Positions 16,378 to 24,057 of a DNA stretch of 64,000 nt are shown here, one piece after another. A program made the translations under genes and the position numbers. How positions within the stretch are numbered: the first letter of the stretch is position 1; the number at the start of each line of letters is the position of its first letter. The DNA lies in contig NZ_QLTS01000001.1 of NCBI RefSeq assembly GCF_003269275.1, positions 372,001 to 436,000 of the forward strand, in the 5' to 3' direction. Below the pieces are notes generated by a model. It was not told the DNA's origin. It saw only the letters and a list, made by a program, of their open reading frames with translations, and searched no databases. The stretch comes from Phascolarctobacterium faecium DSM 14760 (GTDB taxonomy: Bacteria > Bacillota > Negativicutes > Acidaminococcales > Acidaminococcaceae).

Positions 16378-16867
16378 TTACAACGACCCTTCCAGTTACA
16401 GGCTGTACTTCAAACTTTTTTACCAGCTGTGGCTGCCGTCTATTTTTTATTAAAACCGAAAAATAAACCTGCGGTGCACCTTCTGCAGAAAAGCGTATTA
16501 TTGAAGTATTAGGACTGTAAAAATACAGACTTCCCTGCCCGATTTCCTGAAGCCTTACTTTTTTTACAATTTTACCTTCGCGATAAACATAATAACACTG
16601 TTGGTCTAAATCAACAGTCAACTTATTCTGTAAGCCCGCTCCCCAAAGAGCTGCCTGCTGCAACGCAGTTACTTCCGCCGCCAGTCGCTGACAAAACCCT
16701 TCCATCTCCAAACGGTTGTCTACTTTAATAATACCCTCTGCACAAGGAATCAATAATGCCATAACTAAGCCATAAAAGCTGATATAAAGCAGTATTTCAA
16801 CAAGTGTAAATCCATAATTATTACGACTGCTTGCTGCCATCTGAAACAACTTCTTTTCCTTCGGCAT
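16364..16867 (-). CDS. prepilin-like minor pseudopilin (GspH/ComGD type)
   Basis: A 167-residue protein. An alternative start at 16840 would trim nine residues. Its class III signal is NNYG followed by FTLVEILLYISFYGLVM, then a helix LEMEGFCQRLAAEVTALQQA and a beta-rich domain ending FEVQPVTGRVVVSEIK. This layout resembles GspH/ComGD pseudopilins. It overlaps the major pseudopilin gene by about 47 nt and the next gene by 14 nt. Confidence 0.7.
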   Translation of the reverse strand: MPKEKKLFQMAASSRNNYGFTLVEILLYISFYGLVMALLIPCAEGIIKVDNRLEMEGFCQRLAAEVTALQQAALWGAGLQNKLTVDLDQQCYYVYREGKIVKKVRLQEIGQGSLYFYSPNTSIIRFSAEGAPQVYFSVLIKNRRQPQLVKKFEVQPVTGRVVVSEIK

Positions 16868-17204
16868 TATTACCTTTAAGGATGTAATTCAGTCCATTAT
16901 CAGCAATGGCATAAGAAAAAACAGTATTAGTAGCATCTTGAAAACCTTTATTTCTGGCAATGTATTCACTCACCAAATCTTCTAATTTTTCTGGGCATTT
17001 ACCCTTTTCCATTTTATATAACTGAATCGCACTGTCCACTGTTAAAAGATCATTTTTCAGTTTGGCATTTTTAGCTTTTTTATTAGCTGAATCAATAGAC
17101 GGCAGAAGCATTCCAGCCAACACACCCAACATAGCCGTTACAGCCACCAGTTCAATCAAAGTGAAACCTTTTCTTCCACATAAATTTTTATAAAAATTCA
17201 TCAT
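16821..17204 (-). CDS. major pseudopilin, ComGC/GspG-like
   Basis: A 127-residue protein with a clear class III prepilin signal (GRKG, then FTLIELVAVTAMLGVLAGML, Glu at +5). The major-pseudopilin pattern follows: KNAKLKNDLLTVDSAIQLYK and KGKCPEKLEDLVSEYI. The LKNDL..DSAIQLYKMEKGKCP stretch is typical of GspG/ComGC, where it forms the helix packing into the filament. It is first of the pseudopilin genes and lies 10 nt after the GspF-like gene. Only one Cys is in the exported part, so no disulfide is expected. Confidence 0.8.
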   Translation of the reverse strand: MMNFYKNLCGRKGFTLIELVAVTAMLGVLAGMLLPSIDSANKKAKNAKLKNDLLTVDSAIQLYKMEKGKCPEKLEDLVSEYIARNKGFQDATNTVFSYAIADNGLNYILKGNNAEGKEVVSDGSKQS

Positions 17205-17214
17205 AACACTTCCA

Positions 17215-18417
17215 TCATTCGTATTCAGGTATTTCCGTTAAAAAAGTCAGTAAAGGTGACGCTACTGTAAAAATCATAGCACCAATCACTAACGATATAA
17301 TAATTAAAAGTACAGGTTCCAATAAAACTTTAAAATTTTTTAAACTTGCGGTAAAATCCTGCTCCAGTAATAATGCTGCTTCCTTAAGCATCGTTGCTAA
17401 AGCCCCTGAACTTTCTCCGACGATTAAAAATTCTATGGTCAGTGAACTAAAAAGCGGAGAAGCTAATGCTGCTGCCTTGGTAATATCGCTGCCGCGAACG
17501 ATCGCTTCTGAAAAAAGCATTGCTTTTGCAGTCATTTTTTTATCCGCACTTCCAGCAGCAGCAGTTTTTATCGACACCGGTAACGAAATTCCACTATTAA
17601 GAAGCAACGACAGTATTTTGCAAAATCGTATTTCCAAAAACGTCTGTCGATAACCTGCGATAAGAGGCAGGCAGAAGCACCATTTCAGCAGACTATACCT
17701 TCGCTGCCATAAATAATATAAAATAAATAAACTTAAAGACGCTGCTGCCTGCCAATATTTAACAGCAATTTCACGTACAAACATCATTACCTGTAAAGGC
17801 AACGTTGGAACAAGGTCAAAAGACTGATATAAGTCGGCAAACAATGGTAGTAATTTAACTACAAATAAGCAGCCAGTTACTATAGCTAATGATAATACCA
17901 AACATGGATATAAGCAGATATTCTTTAAAAATCTGTTTATTTCTTCCTTCTGCCCAAAATAAACAGCCAGTTCAGACAACATCTCCTGTAAGATGCCCCC
18001 TTGTTCTCCTGCCTCAATTACTGACACAGTAACAGGTCTAAAAATATGTACGTGTTTTTTCATCGCAGCAGACAACGCTTTTCCAGCTTGTAAATCAGCA
18101 ATCAATAAACAGCAGACATTTGTTAAAGAAACCGGGCAGCGTGTTTTTAAAAGTTCCAATGCTCTGCACAACGGAATACCGCTGCCAATCATGGCTGCCA
18201 ATTGCTGAAAAAAACGGCTGCGTTCTTTGTCATTAACTTTACCACTATTAAACAAACGGCTTATTTTAACAGTGAAACTTTGTACTTCTTCTATCCCAGT
18301 AATATAATCATAATTTTCGTGTAAAAATGCTGCTACTTCCTGTTTACTGTCAGCTAAATAACTTCCCTGGTAAAGTTTTCCTGCCATACTGCGTGCTCGC
18401 CAGCGGTACAACTGCAT
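17215..18417 (-). CDS. GspF/PilC/ComGB-like inner-membrane platform protein
   Basis: A 400-residue type II secretion/type IV pilus platform protein with two repeated T2SSF domains. The first is FFQQLAAMIGSGIPLCRALE with EAGEQGGILQEMLSELA. The second is RFCKILSLLLNSGISLPVSI with VGESSGALATMLKEAA. Three to four membrane spans are present, including YPCLVLSLAIVTGCLFVVKL and the C-terminal LEPVLLIIISLVIGAMIF. It would couple the assembly ATPase to the pseudopilins. It is the first gene of the operon (GGAGGTG before the ATG), and no GspE/PilB/ComGA ATPase gene precedes it. Confidence 0.88.
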   Translation of the reverse strand: MQLYRWRARSMAGKLYQGSYLADSKQEVAAFLHENYDYITGIEEVQSFTVKISRLFNSGKVNDKERSRFFQQLAAMIGSGIPLCRALELLKTRCPVSLTNVCCLLIADLQAGKALSAAMKKHVHIFRPVTVSVIEAGEQGGILQEMLSELAVYFGQKEEINRFLKNICLYPCLVLSLAIVTGCLFVVKLLPLFADLYQSFDLVPTLPLQVMMFVREIAVKYWQAAASLSLFILYYLWQRRYSLLKWCFCLPLIAGYRQTFLEIRFCKILSLLLNSGISLPVSIKTAAAGSADKKMTAKAMLFSEAIVRGSDITKAAALASPLFSSLTIEFLIVGESSGALATMLKEAALLLEQDFTASLKNFKVLLEPVLLIIISLVIGAMIFTVASPLLTFLTEIPEYE

Positions 18418-18512
18418 TGTTACACCTCCATTATTTTCAGGTATTCTTTATTCTTGCACTATACTCCCTCTCATTCTAATGATATTTGTGAAAAAATAGT
18501 GAACGAGAAAAT

Positions 18513-18548
18513 AAAAAAGACGTCTTTCCAAGGAAAAACGTCTTTTTT
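18513..18548 (-). terminator. terminator of the 454-residue unknown gene
   Basis: AAAAAAGACGT pairs with ACGTCTTTTTT across a pyrimidine/purine-rich loop. It lies 36 nt after the stop codon of the upstream minus-strand gene and separates it from the pilus operon. Confidence 0.85.
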
Positions 18549-18583
18549 ATTAACTATTATTTTTACCAATTCAGATATTTAAG

Positions 18584-19948
18584 CTATCTTACTTTCTCCA
18601 ACAGCTCCAGATATTTTCCCTTTACCAAATCTGGTTCAAAGACATATAGTAAATGTTTAAGCTGTTCTCTGCTTGTACGCGGCTGCTGAGAAGCCCAATA
18701 GCCCACTGTTAACTGTACCAGTCTGCGTACTCTGATCTTATTTTTTTCACTTTTAGCAGCAAATAAACCAAACTGCAGCCACTCTCCGTATACAGTCATT
18801 TCTTCCTGCATAGTCAGTCTCGCCACAGCAGTTATCAAATCCCGCTGAGTACGCAGCACCAAACTGCCTATTTGTTCCCGTTGCTGCTGACTGCGCCTGC
18901 TGGAAACAGCCTGATCAAGTAAAACCAGCATAAAATTCTGCCACGGAGCATATAATTTAAACGCGTTAGCAAAACCATCCCAGCCTGCATACATTTGAAA
19001 ATGTAAGGCAATATTCATCAGCGTACTACGCGTTAAGGCAAAATCTTTTTCACGCACCAGAAAAACAAATAATCCGTCCATTAACTGCCTGGTCTCATTT
19101 TCCCATTTTCTCCGGGCAATCTGTGCAATCAGCTGTGTCCATTCACGCACAAAATACTGTAATTCTCCTGCAGTTAATGATTTATTATTGGTCAATAACA
19201 AACTCATCCAACGCAACATTGGTAATGCATTAACATAACGTCTGTCCGAAGCCGTAAAAAATAGCGTCAGCAAAAATTCTACCATTTTAGAACCGGCATA
19301 GACAGTACTCTCTGCACTGTAACGTACAACAGCTTTGGATACAATAGCAGAAAATCTGGCTTCATCACGCATTCTAGCAGCCATAACTGCCATATCCTGC
19401 AGCATCTGCAGCAATTCCTGTTCCAAATCAGCATCTGTTTCTGTTAATTCATTGCTTACAATAACCACTATATTCGCACACTGTATCGTTACCTCCGGCA
19501 GTCCATCTTTCATTGCCAGGCAGCCAAGCATACCCAATTTACGTATGCCTTCTGCACGCAGATGCGAATTTGTCACTAAAACAGGCTGAAAAACAGCTAC
19601 TATCTCTTTTGCTAAAATTTCATGTTTAGCACGCATGAAATAGATGCAGGAGTTCTTTAATTTCTCCAAACAGGCTTCGCAGGCTATTCCTTGTTCTGCC
19701 AAAAGCTTAAAACGGCGTACTATTCGCTCAATCGTCAATGACATCTGTTCCTTGACGCTTTGCGACATAACCGCCTCAGACTGCATATCTAACGCATCCA
19801 GAAGACAACTGAGCAGATCCTGTGCCAGAACACTTTTCTCATCTGAAGACAGGTCTTTTTTCTGTGTCTGTTTTTCCAGCTTAGTTACATTATCTAAAAG
19901 ATTTTTAAACGTAGGACCATGAACTATCCTGGTTGATTCTTCAGCCAT
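18584..19948 (-). CDS. uncharacterised helical protein (454 residues)
   Basis: I do not recognise this protein. It opens MAEESTRIVHGPTFKNLLDN and is predicted by eye to be almost entirely alpha-helical, with many Leu/Ala-rich amphipathic helices (QDLLSCLLDALDMQSEAVM, ELLQMLQDMAVMAARMRDE). There is no signal peptide, membrane span or nucleotide-binding motif, and the layout recalls TPR- or HEAT-like scaffolds. It follows pyk by 18 nt with a GAGGTAGAG site and ends at a strong terminator, so it is probably the last gene of the pyk transcript. Its length and intact frame argue for a real gene. Confidence 0.7.
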   Translation of the reverse strand: MAEESTRIVHGPTFKNLLDNVTKLEKQTQKKDLSSDEKSVLAQDLLSCLLDALDMQSEAVMSQSVKEQMSLTIERIVRRFKLLAEQGIACEACLEKLKNSCIYFMRAKHEILAKEIVAVFQPVLVTNSHLRAEGIRKLGMLGCLAMKDGLPEVTIQCANIVVIVSNELTETDADLEQELLQMLQDMAVMAARMRDEARFSAIVSKAVVRYSAESTVYAGSKMVEFLLTLFFTASDRRYVNALPMLRWMSLLLTNNKSLTAGELQYFVREWTQLIAQIARRKWENETRQLMDGLFVFLVREKDFALTRSTLMNIALHFQMYAGWDGFANAFKLYAPWQNFMLVLLDQAVSSRRSQQQREQIGSLVLRTQRDLITAVARLTMQEEMTVYGEWLQFGLFAAKSEKNKIRVRRLVQLTVGYWASQQPRTSREQLKHLLYVFEPDLVKGKYLELLEKVR

Positions 19949-19966
19949 CTCTACCTCTATCCTCTA

Positions 19967-21715
19967 TTAAATATTGATAGCACCTTCATAAACGATACCG
20001 CTTACAGTATCCACAGTTACTTCCATATCGTCTTTAAGCAGGTTAAGCGCATTTTCAGCGCCAACAACTACAGGAATACTACAATTAATTGCTATGATGG
20101 CTACTGAAGATGTCAGTCCACCCTCCTCTGCAATAATAGCAGCTGCTTTAGACGCATAAGCTGCCGCTTCATCCGGCAATACTCCAACTACTAAAACATC
20201 ACCAGGTTTAAACTTTTCTTTAAAATCTGTCAATGTAACAGCAGTGCATATTTTACCTGTAACCGAACGTTTACCTATACCAACACCGCTTACTAATTTA
20301 TTTCCCACATTAACCACCTTAATCAAATTCGTTGAACCTGGTTTACCGACAGGAACTCCAGCTGTAATGACAACCGAGTCACCGTCTTTGACATAACCGT
20401 GTTCACGTGCACATTTCAATGATATCTCAATCATTTCATCAGTATTATCACTAGAAGGCCCCAAAAGCGGCCTTACTCCCCAGTAAAACTGCATCGCCCT
20501 TACCCTTGCAGGTATCCGTGAAACGCCTACAACATAACACTTAGGCCTGTATTTAGCAATCATTCGAGCCGTAAAACCAGATTCAGTAACCGTAACAATA
20601 GCGTCTGCATCCAGTTCCTGTGCAATCTGCACTGTAGCATGACTTATAGCCTCAGTAGAATGTATTTTATCACTAATCCCTTTTCCTTTAAAAATAGCGG
20701 CATAATCCAATGCCTCTTCTGTTCGCAATGCTATCTTGGCCATCGTCTGAACTGCTTCCAGCGGATATGAACCTGAAGCAGTTTCACCGCTCAGCATAAT
20801 AACATCAGTTCCATCAAAAATAGCATTAGCGATGTCACTGGCCTCTGCACGGGTTGCACGATAACTGTTGACCATGCTTTCCAGCATCTGCGTAGCTGTA
20901 ATCACAGGCTTACCAGCCTTATTACAGCGCCTGATAATTTCTTTCTGCACCAAAGGAACATATTCAGCGGGAATCTCTACTCCCAAATCACCACGCGCAA
21001 CCATCACGCCATCAGAAACTTCTATGATTTCATCAATATGCGTAAAACCTGCCTGATTCTCAATTTTGGAAATAATCCCCATCCCCGATCCTGCGGCTTC
21101 TAAAACCTTACGAATCGCAAGAACATCCTCTGCCTTTTGTACAAAAGACGCTGCAATATAATCCATATCATGTTCTATTGCAAAAGTAATATCTTTTATA
21201 TCCTGCTCAGACAAAAAAGGCAGTTTTAATTCCACACCCGGACAGGCGACTCTTTTACGTGAGCCCAGCTGTCCACCATGCACTACTTTCGTATAGATTT
21301 CAGTTCCGTTGATGCGTTCTACCTCTAAAGAAAGTAATCCATCAGCCAATAAAATAGCATCGCCTACTTTTAATTCATCAGGTAAACCTGAATAATTAAC
21401 TGAAGCAATCTGTTCATTACCGATCTGCTCCTTCGTTGTCAGACAAAAAGATTCGCCCTCCTGCAACGTAATTTTATCATGTTCAAAAATACCCAGGCGC
21501 ATCTCAGGCCCCCGGGTATCGGCAATCATAGCGATCGGTTTATTGACTTTTTCAGCCGCCTCTCTGACAAGCCCCAATCTTTGGGCATGTTCAGAATGGC
21601 TTCCATGTGAAAAATTAAAGCGGGCCATATCCATTCCCGCTTTCAGCATAGAAACTAAAAGCGGGATATTATCAGTACTGGGACCAACGGTGCAAATGAT
21701 TTTTGTTTTCTTCAT
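19967..21715 (-). CDS. pyk: pyruvate kinase with C-terminal PEP-utilising-like domain
   Basis: A 582-residue enzyme making pyruvate and ATP from PEP and ADP. Signatures are KTKIICTVGPSTDN, ARFNFSHGSHSEH, IADTRGPEMRLG, the active-site IISKIENQAGFTHIDEI, VMVARGDLGVEIPAE and ATQMLESMVNSYRATRAE. After the regulatory domain (to about residue 475) there is an extra ~100-residue PEP-utilising mobile-type domain (FKPGDVLVVGVLP, EEGGLTSSVAIIA, IPVVVGAENAL), as in Bacillus and many Firmicutes. GGAGG precedes the ATG. It is followed closely by the 454-residue unknown gene. Confidence 0.96.
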   Translation of the reverse strand: MKKTKIICTVGPSTDNIPLLVSMLKAGMDMARFNFSHGSHSEHAQRLGLVREAAEKVNKPIAMIADTRGPEMRLGIFEHDKITLQEGESFCLTTKEQIGNEQIASVNYSGLPDELKVGDAILLADGLLSLEVERINGTEIYTKVVHGGQLGSRKRVACPGVELKLPFLSEQDIKDITFAIEHDMDYIAASFVQKAEDVLAIRKVLEAAGSGMGIISKIENQAGFTHIDEIIEVSDGVMVARGDLGVEIPAEYVPLVQKEIIRRCNKAGKPVITATQMLESMVNSYRATRAEASDIANAIFDGTDVIMLSGETASGSYPLEAVQTMAKIALRTEEALDYAAIFKGKGISDKIHSTEAISHATVQIAQELDADAIVTVTESGFTARMIAKYRPKCYVVGVSRIPARVRAMQFYWGVRPLLGPSSDNTDEMIEISLKCAREHGYVKDGDSVVITAGVPVGKPGSTNLIKVVNVGNKLVSGVGIGKRSVTGKICTAVTLTDFKEKFKPGDVLVVGVLPDEAAAYASKAAAIIAEEGGLTSSVAIIAINCSIPVVVGAENALNLLKDDMEVTVDTVSGIVYEGAINI

Positions 21716-21733
21716 TGCCCGGCCTCCTTAGAA

Positions 21734-21928
21734 TTACAACTGAAACTTGTTTTCGCAAATGACCTCATACGCATCTTCAGCTTCGGAAAGCGGCACACTG
21801 ATTTCATATACGCCACCGTGCTTGGAATTCGTAGTTTTAGTCTGCGTCAAAAAACCGTTCGCGGCTAATACTTCTTTGATCCTGGCAGCCGCTTCAGCGG
21901 TCTGCGCAATGTATACTACCTTCCACAC
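21734..21928 (-). CDS. small DUF2007-like protein
   Basis: A protein of about 64 residues starting at GTG (21928), 8 nt after GGAGG. A TTG at 21943 would place the ribosome-binding site inside the gene and is rejected. WKVVYIAQTAEAAARIKEVL, LAANGFLTQTK and GGVYEISVPLSEAEDAYEVI give the beta-alpha-beta pattern and AxxIKxxLxxxGI spacing of the DUF2007 putative signal-transducing family. The function is unknown. It is 24 nt after etfA and 19 nt before pyk on the same strand, so it probably lies in an etfB-etfA-X-pyk transcript. Confidence 0.7.
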   Translation of the reverse strand: MWKVVYIAQTAEAAARIKEVLAANGFLTQTKTTNSKHGGVYEISVPLSEAEDAYEVICENKFQL

Positions 21929-21952
21929 AGGTTTTTCCTCCAAGTTTAAAGC

Positions 21953-23149
21953 TTAAGCCTCTTTAACAGCTTTGATTTTAGCGATCAGCTTGGGCAAAAT
22001 TTCACGTGCATCGCCTACGATACCATATTGAGCAACCTTGAAAATTGGTGCATTGGCATCTTTATTAATGGCAATAACAATATCAGAAGCAGACATACCA
22101 GCTAAATGCTGTATAGCACCGGAAATACCAAACGCAAAATAAATTTTAGGCGTTACAGTTTTTCCAGATTGACCAACCTGATGCGCATGATCTACCCAAC
22201 CTTCATCGACAACAGCGCGAGACCCCCCAACACTGCCATGTTCAAATAAAGCAGCCAATTCTTCAAGCATTTTGAAATTATCACAGCTGCCTAATCCACG
22301 ACCGCCTGAACAAATAATCTCCGCATCTTCTATTTTAATAGCGCCACTGGCCCCCAAAATCTCTTTGCGAACCAACTCTACCTTAGATGTAACAGCATTT
22401 TTTACAGTATAATTTACAATTTCGCCGCTTCTAGATGCATCGACATCCTTTGCCTTAAAGACCTTAGGACGTACAGTGCCCATCTGCGGACGATGCTCAT
22501 CACAGATTATCGTAGCCAGAATATTACCGCCCAAAGCAGGACGTGTCCATTCTACCAGTTCTCCATTGATATCCAATGCCGTACAATCAGCACAAAGACC
22601 TGTGCCTAAACGTGCGGCGATACGAGGAGCAAGATCTCGGCCATCTACAGTAGCTCCGCATAAAACAGCATTTGGTTTATAGGTTTCAACCAATTCACAA
22701 AAAGCATTAGTATAAATATCAGTATTATACTCTGCATACTCAGGTCCGCTGACAACATAAACAATATCAGCACCGGCTGCAAATAGTTTCTGCGGCAAGC
22801 TGCCAGCTTCTTTACAAATCAAAACAGCGCAGCATTTCTGATCTGCTTTAGCCGCCAATTCGGCGCCGACACCAAGCAATTCATAAACAACACCAACAGG
22901 CTCTCCGTCTTCTAATTCAACATTGACCCATAAATCTTTACCTTCTTTATTCTTTACCTCACGGACAATCTCTTCACGTTCAATTGCCTCAACAGGGCAT
23001 TCCCCTATGCAGGCGCCACAGGCGATACAGGTGTCCTGATCGATATTAGCCTTACCGTCAACCATATTGAGCGCGCCAACCGGGCATACTGCTATACAGG
23101 ATTCACAGCCGATACATTTTTCTCTATCTACACAAATAGCCATCTTCAT
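21953..23149 (-). CDS. etfA: electron-transfer flavoprotein alpha subunit with N-terminal ferredoxin domain
   Basis: A 398-residue protein. Residues 1-60 hold two [4Fe-4S] motifs ([12 protein letters not shown] and [12 protein letters not shown]). The rest is EtfA, with FAD-binding signatures [46 protein letters not shown] and the final [22 protein letters not shown]. Ferredoxin-EtfA fusions are known from anaerobe complexes such as CarE and LctC, where the ETF bifurcates electrons between ferredoxin and NAD. It is paired with etfB 5 nt upstream. No acyl-CoA or lactate dehydrogenase is adjacent. Confidence 0.93.
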   Translation of the reverse strand: MKMAICVDREKCIGCESCIAVCPVGALNMVDGKANIDQDTCIACGACIGECPVEAIEREEIVREVKNKEGKDLWVNVELEDGEPVGVVYELLGVGAELAAKADQKCCAVLICKEAGSLPQKLFAAGADIVYVVSGPEYAEYNTDIYTNAFCELVETYKPNAVLCGATVDGRDLAPRIAARLGTGLCADCTALDINGELVEWTRPALGGNILATIICDEHRPQMGTVRPKVFKAKDVDASRSGEIVNYTVKNAVTSKVELVRKEILGASGAIKIEDAEIICSGGRGLGSCDNFKMLEELAALFEHGSVGGSRAVVDEGWVDHAHQVGQSGKTVTPKIYFAFGISGAIQHLAGMSASDIVIAINKDANAPIFKVAQYGIVGDAREILPKLIAKIKAVKEA

Positions 23150-23154
23150 TCACC

Positions 23155-23952
23155 TCAATGAGTAATAATTTTCGCTTGTACCAATTTTTCGATCAGCATA
23201 TCAACAGCTTTGTCTGTATCTTCTTCATTGATTATTTCGCTTTCGATCTGTGGTACGGACGGGGTGAAGATTTTCAAAACTTTAGTCGGAGAACCTGATA
23301 ACCCTATCACTTTCGGATCAATCTCCAACTCAGCCGCACCCATTACGGGAATCTCTGCTTTTCTTGCTTTCATTTTTCCTTTGATACTGGCAAAACGAGG
23401 TTCTTTTTCAGATTTAGTAACAGTAACTACAGCCGGCAATGTAACAGCCAAAGTCTGGCAGCTGCTTTCATTCTCTCGTTCAACAAGCAGTCTTCCATCT
23501 GCTCCCAACGCTACTTTTAAAGCCCCGGTAACCTGTGGAATGCCAAGATGTTCGGCCATTTCAGGTCCAACTTGAGCAGTATCACCATCAATTGCCTGTT
23601 TACCGCATAAAACCAAATCGCACTCTCCTACCTTACGTACAGCAGCTGCTAAAGCAACACTTGTAGCCAGAGTATCAGAACCAGCCAAAGCCCTGTCACT
23701 GATTAAAACAGCGTCGTCAGCGCCCATCGCAATGGCCTCTTTCAAAATATCCGTCGCCTGCGGCGGTCCCATCGAAACGACGGTAACCTTCGCTCCGCTG
23801 GTGTCCTTAAGGATCAAGGCAGTTTCCAATGCCTGACGGTCAAAAGGATTCATAATATTTTCAACACCATCGCGAATAAGTGTGTTGGTTTCAGGATTAA
23901 TTTTTACCTCTGCCGTATCAGGAACTTGTTTGATACATACTACGATATTCAT
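23155..23952 (-). CDS. etfB: electron-transfer flavoprotein beta subunit
   Basis: A 265-residue EtfB. MNIVVCIKQVPDTAEVKINP, the asparagine-rich IRDGVENIMNPFDRQALETA, VSMGPPQATDILKEAIAMGA, VLISDRALAGSDTLATSVAL and CGKQAIDGDTAQVGPEMAEHL are all typical. The VENIMNPFD and DGDTAQVGP segments form the flavin/nucleotide-binding region seen in NAD-using, bifurcating ETFs. The heterodimer would pass electrons from a dehydrogenase to NAD and ferredoxin. A TTGCCA/TACAAT promoter and GGAGGG site precede it, so it heads the transcript. Confidence 0.94.
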   Translation of the reverse strand: MNIVVCIKQVPDTAEVKINPETNTLIRDGVENIMNPFDRQALETALILKDTSGAKVTVVSMGPPQATDILKEAIAMGADDAVLISDRALAGSDTLATSVALAAAVRKVGECDLVLCGKQAIDGDTAQVGPEMAEHLGIPQVTGALKVALGADGRLLVERENESSCQTLAVTLPAVVTVTKSEKEPRFASIKGKMKARKAEIPVMGAAELEIDPKVIGLSGSPTKVLKIFTPSVPQIESEIINEEDTDKAVDMLIEKLVQAKIITH

Positions 23953-24001
23953 GTGAGCCCTCCTCTATATTTATGCCAAAGGTTTTAACTACATATTTAT
24001 T

Positions 24002-24031
24002 ATTGTAACATTCTTTACTTGACTGTGGCAA
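24002..24031 (-). promoter_or_regulatory. promoter of etfB-etfA
   Basis: On the minus strand TTGCCA (24031-24026) and TACAAT (24007-24002) are separated by 18 nt. They lie about 50 nt upstream of the etfB start. Confidence 0.65.
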
Positions 24032-24057
24032 GCAAAACCCTGTTTTTCAACAAGGTT

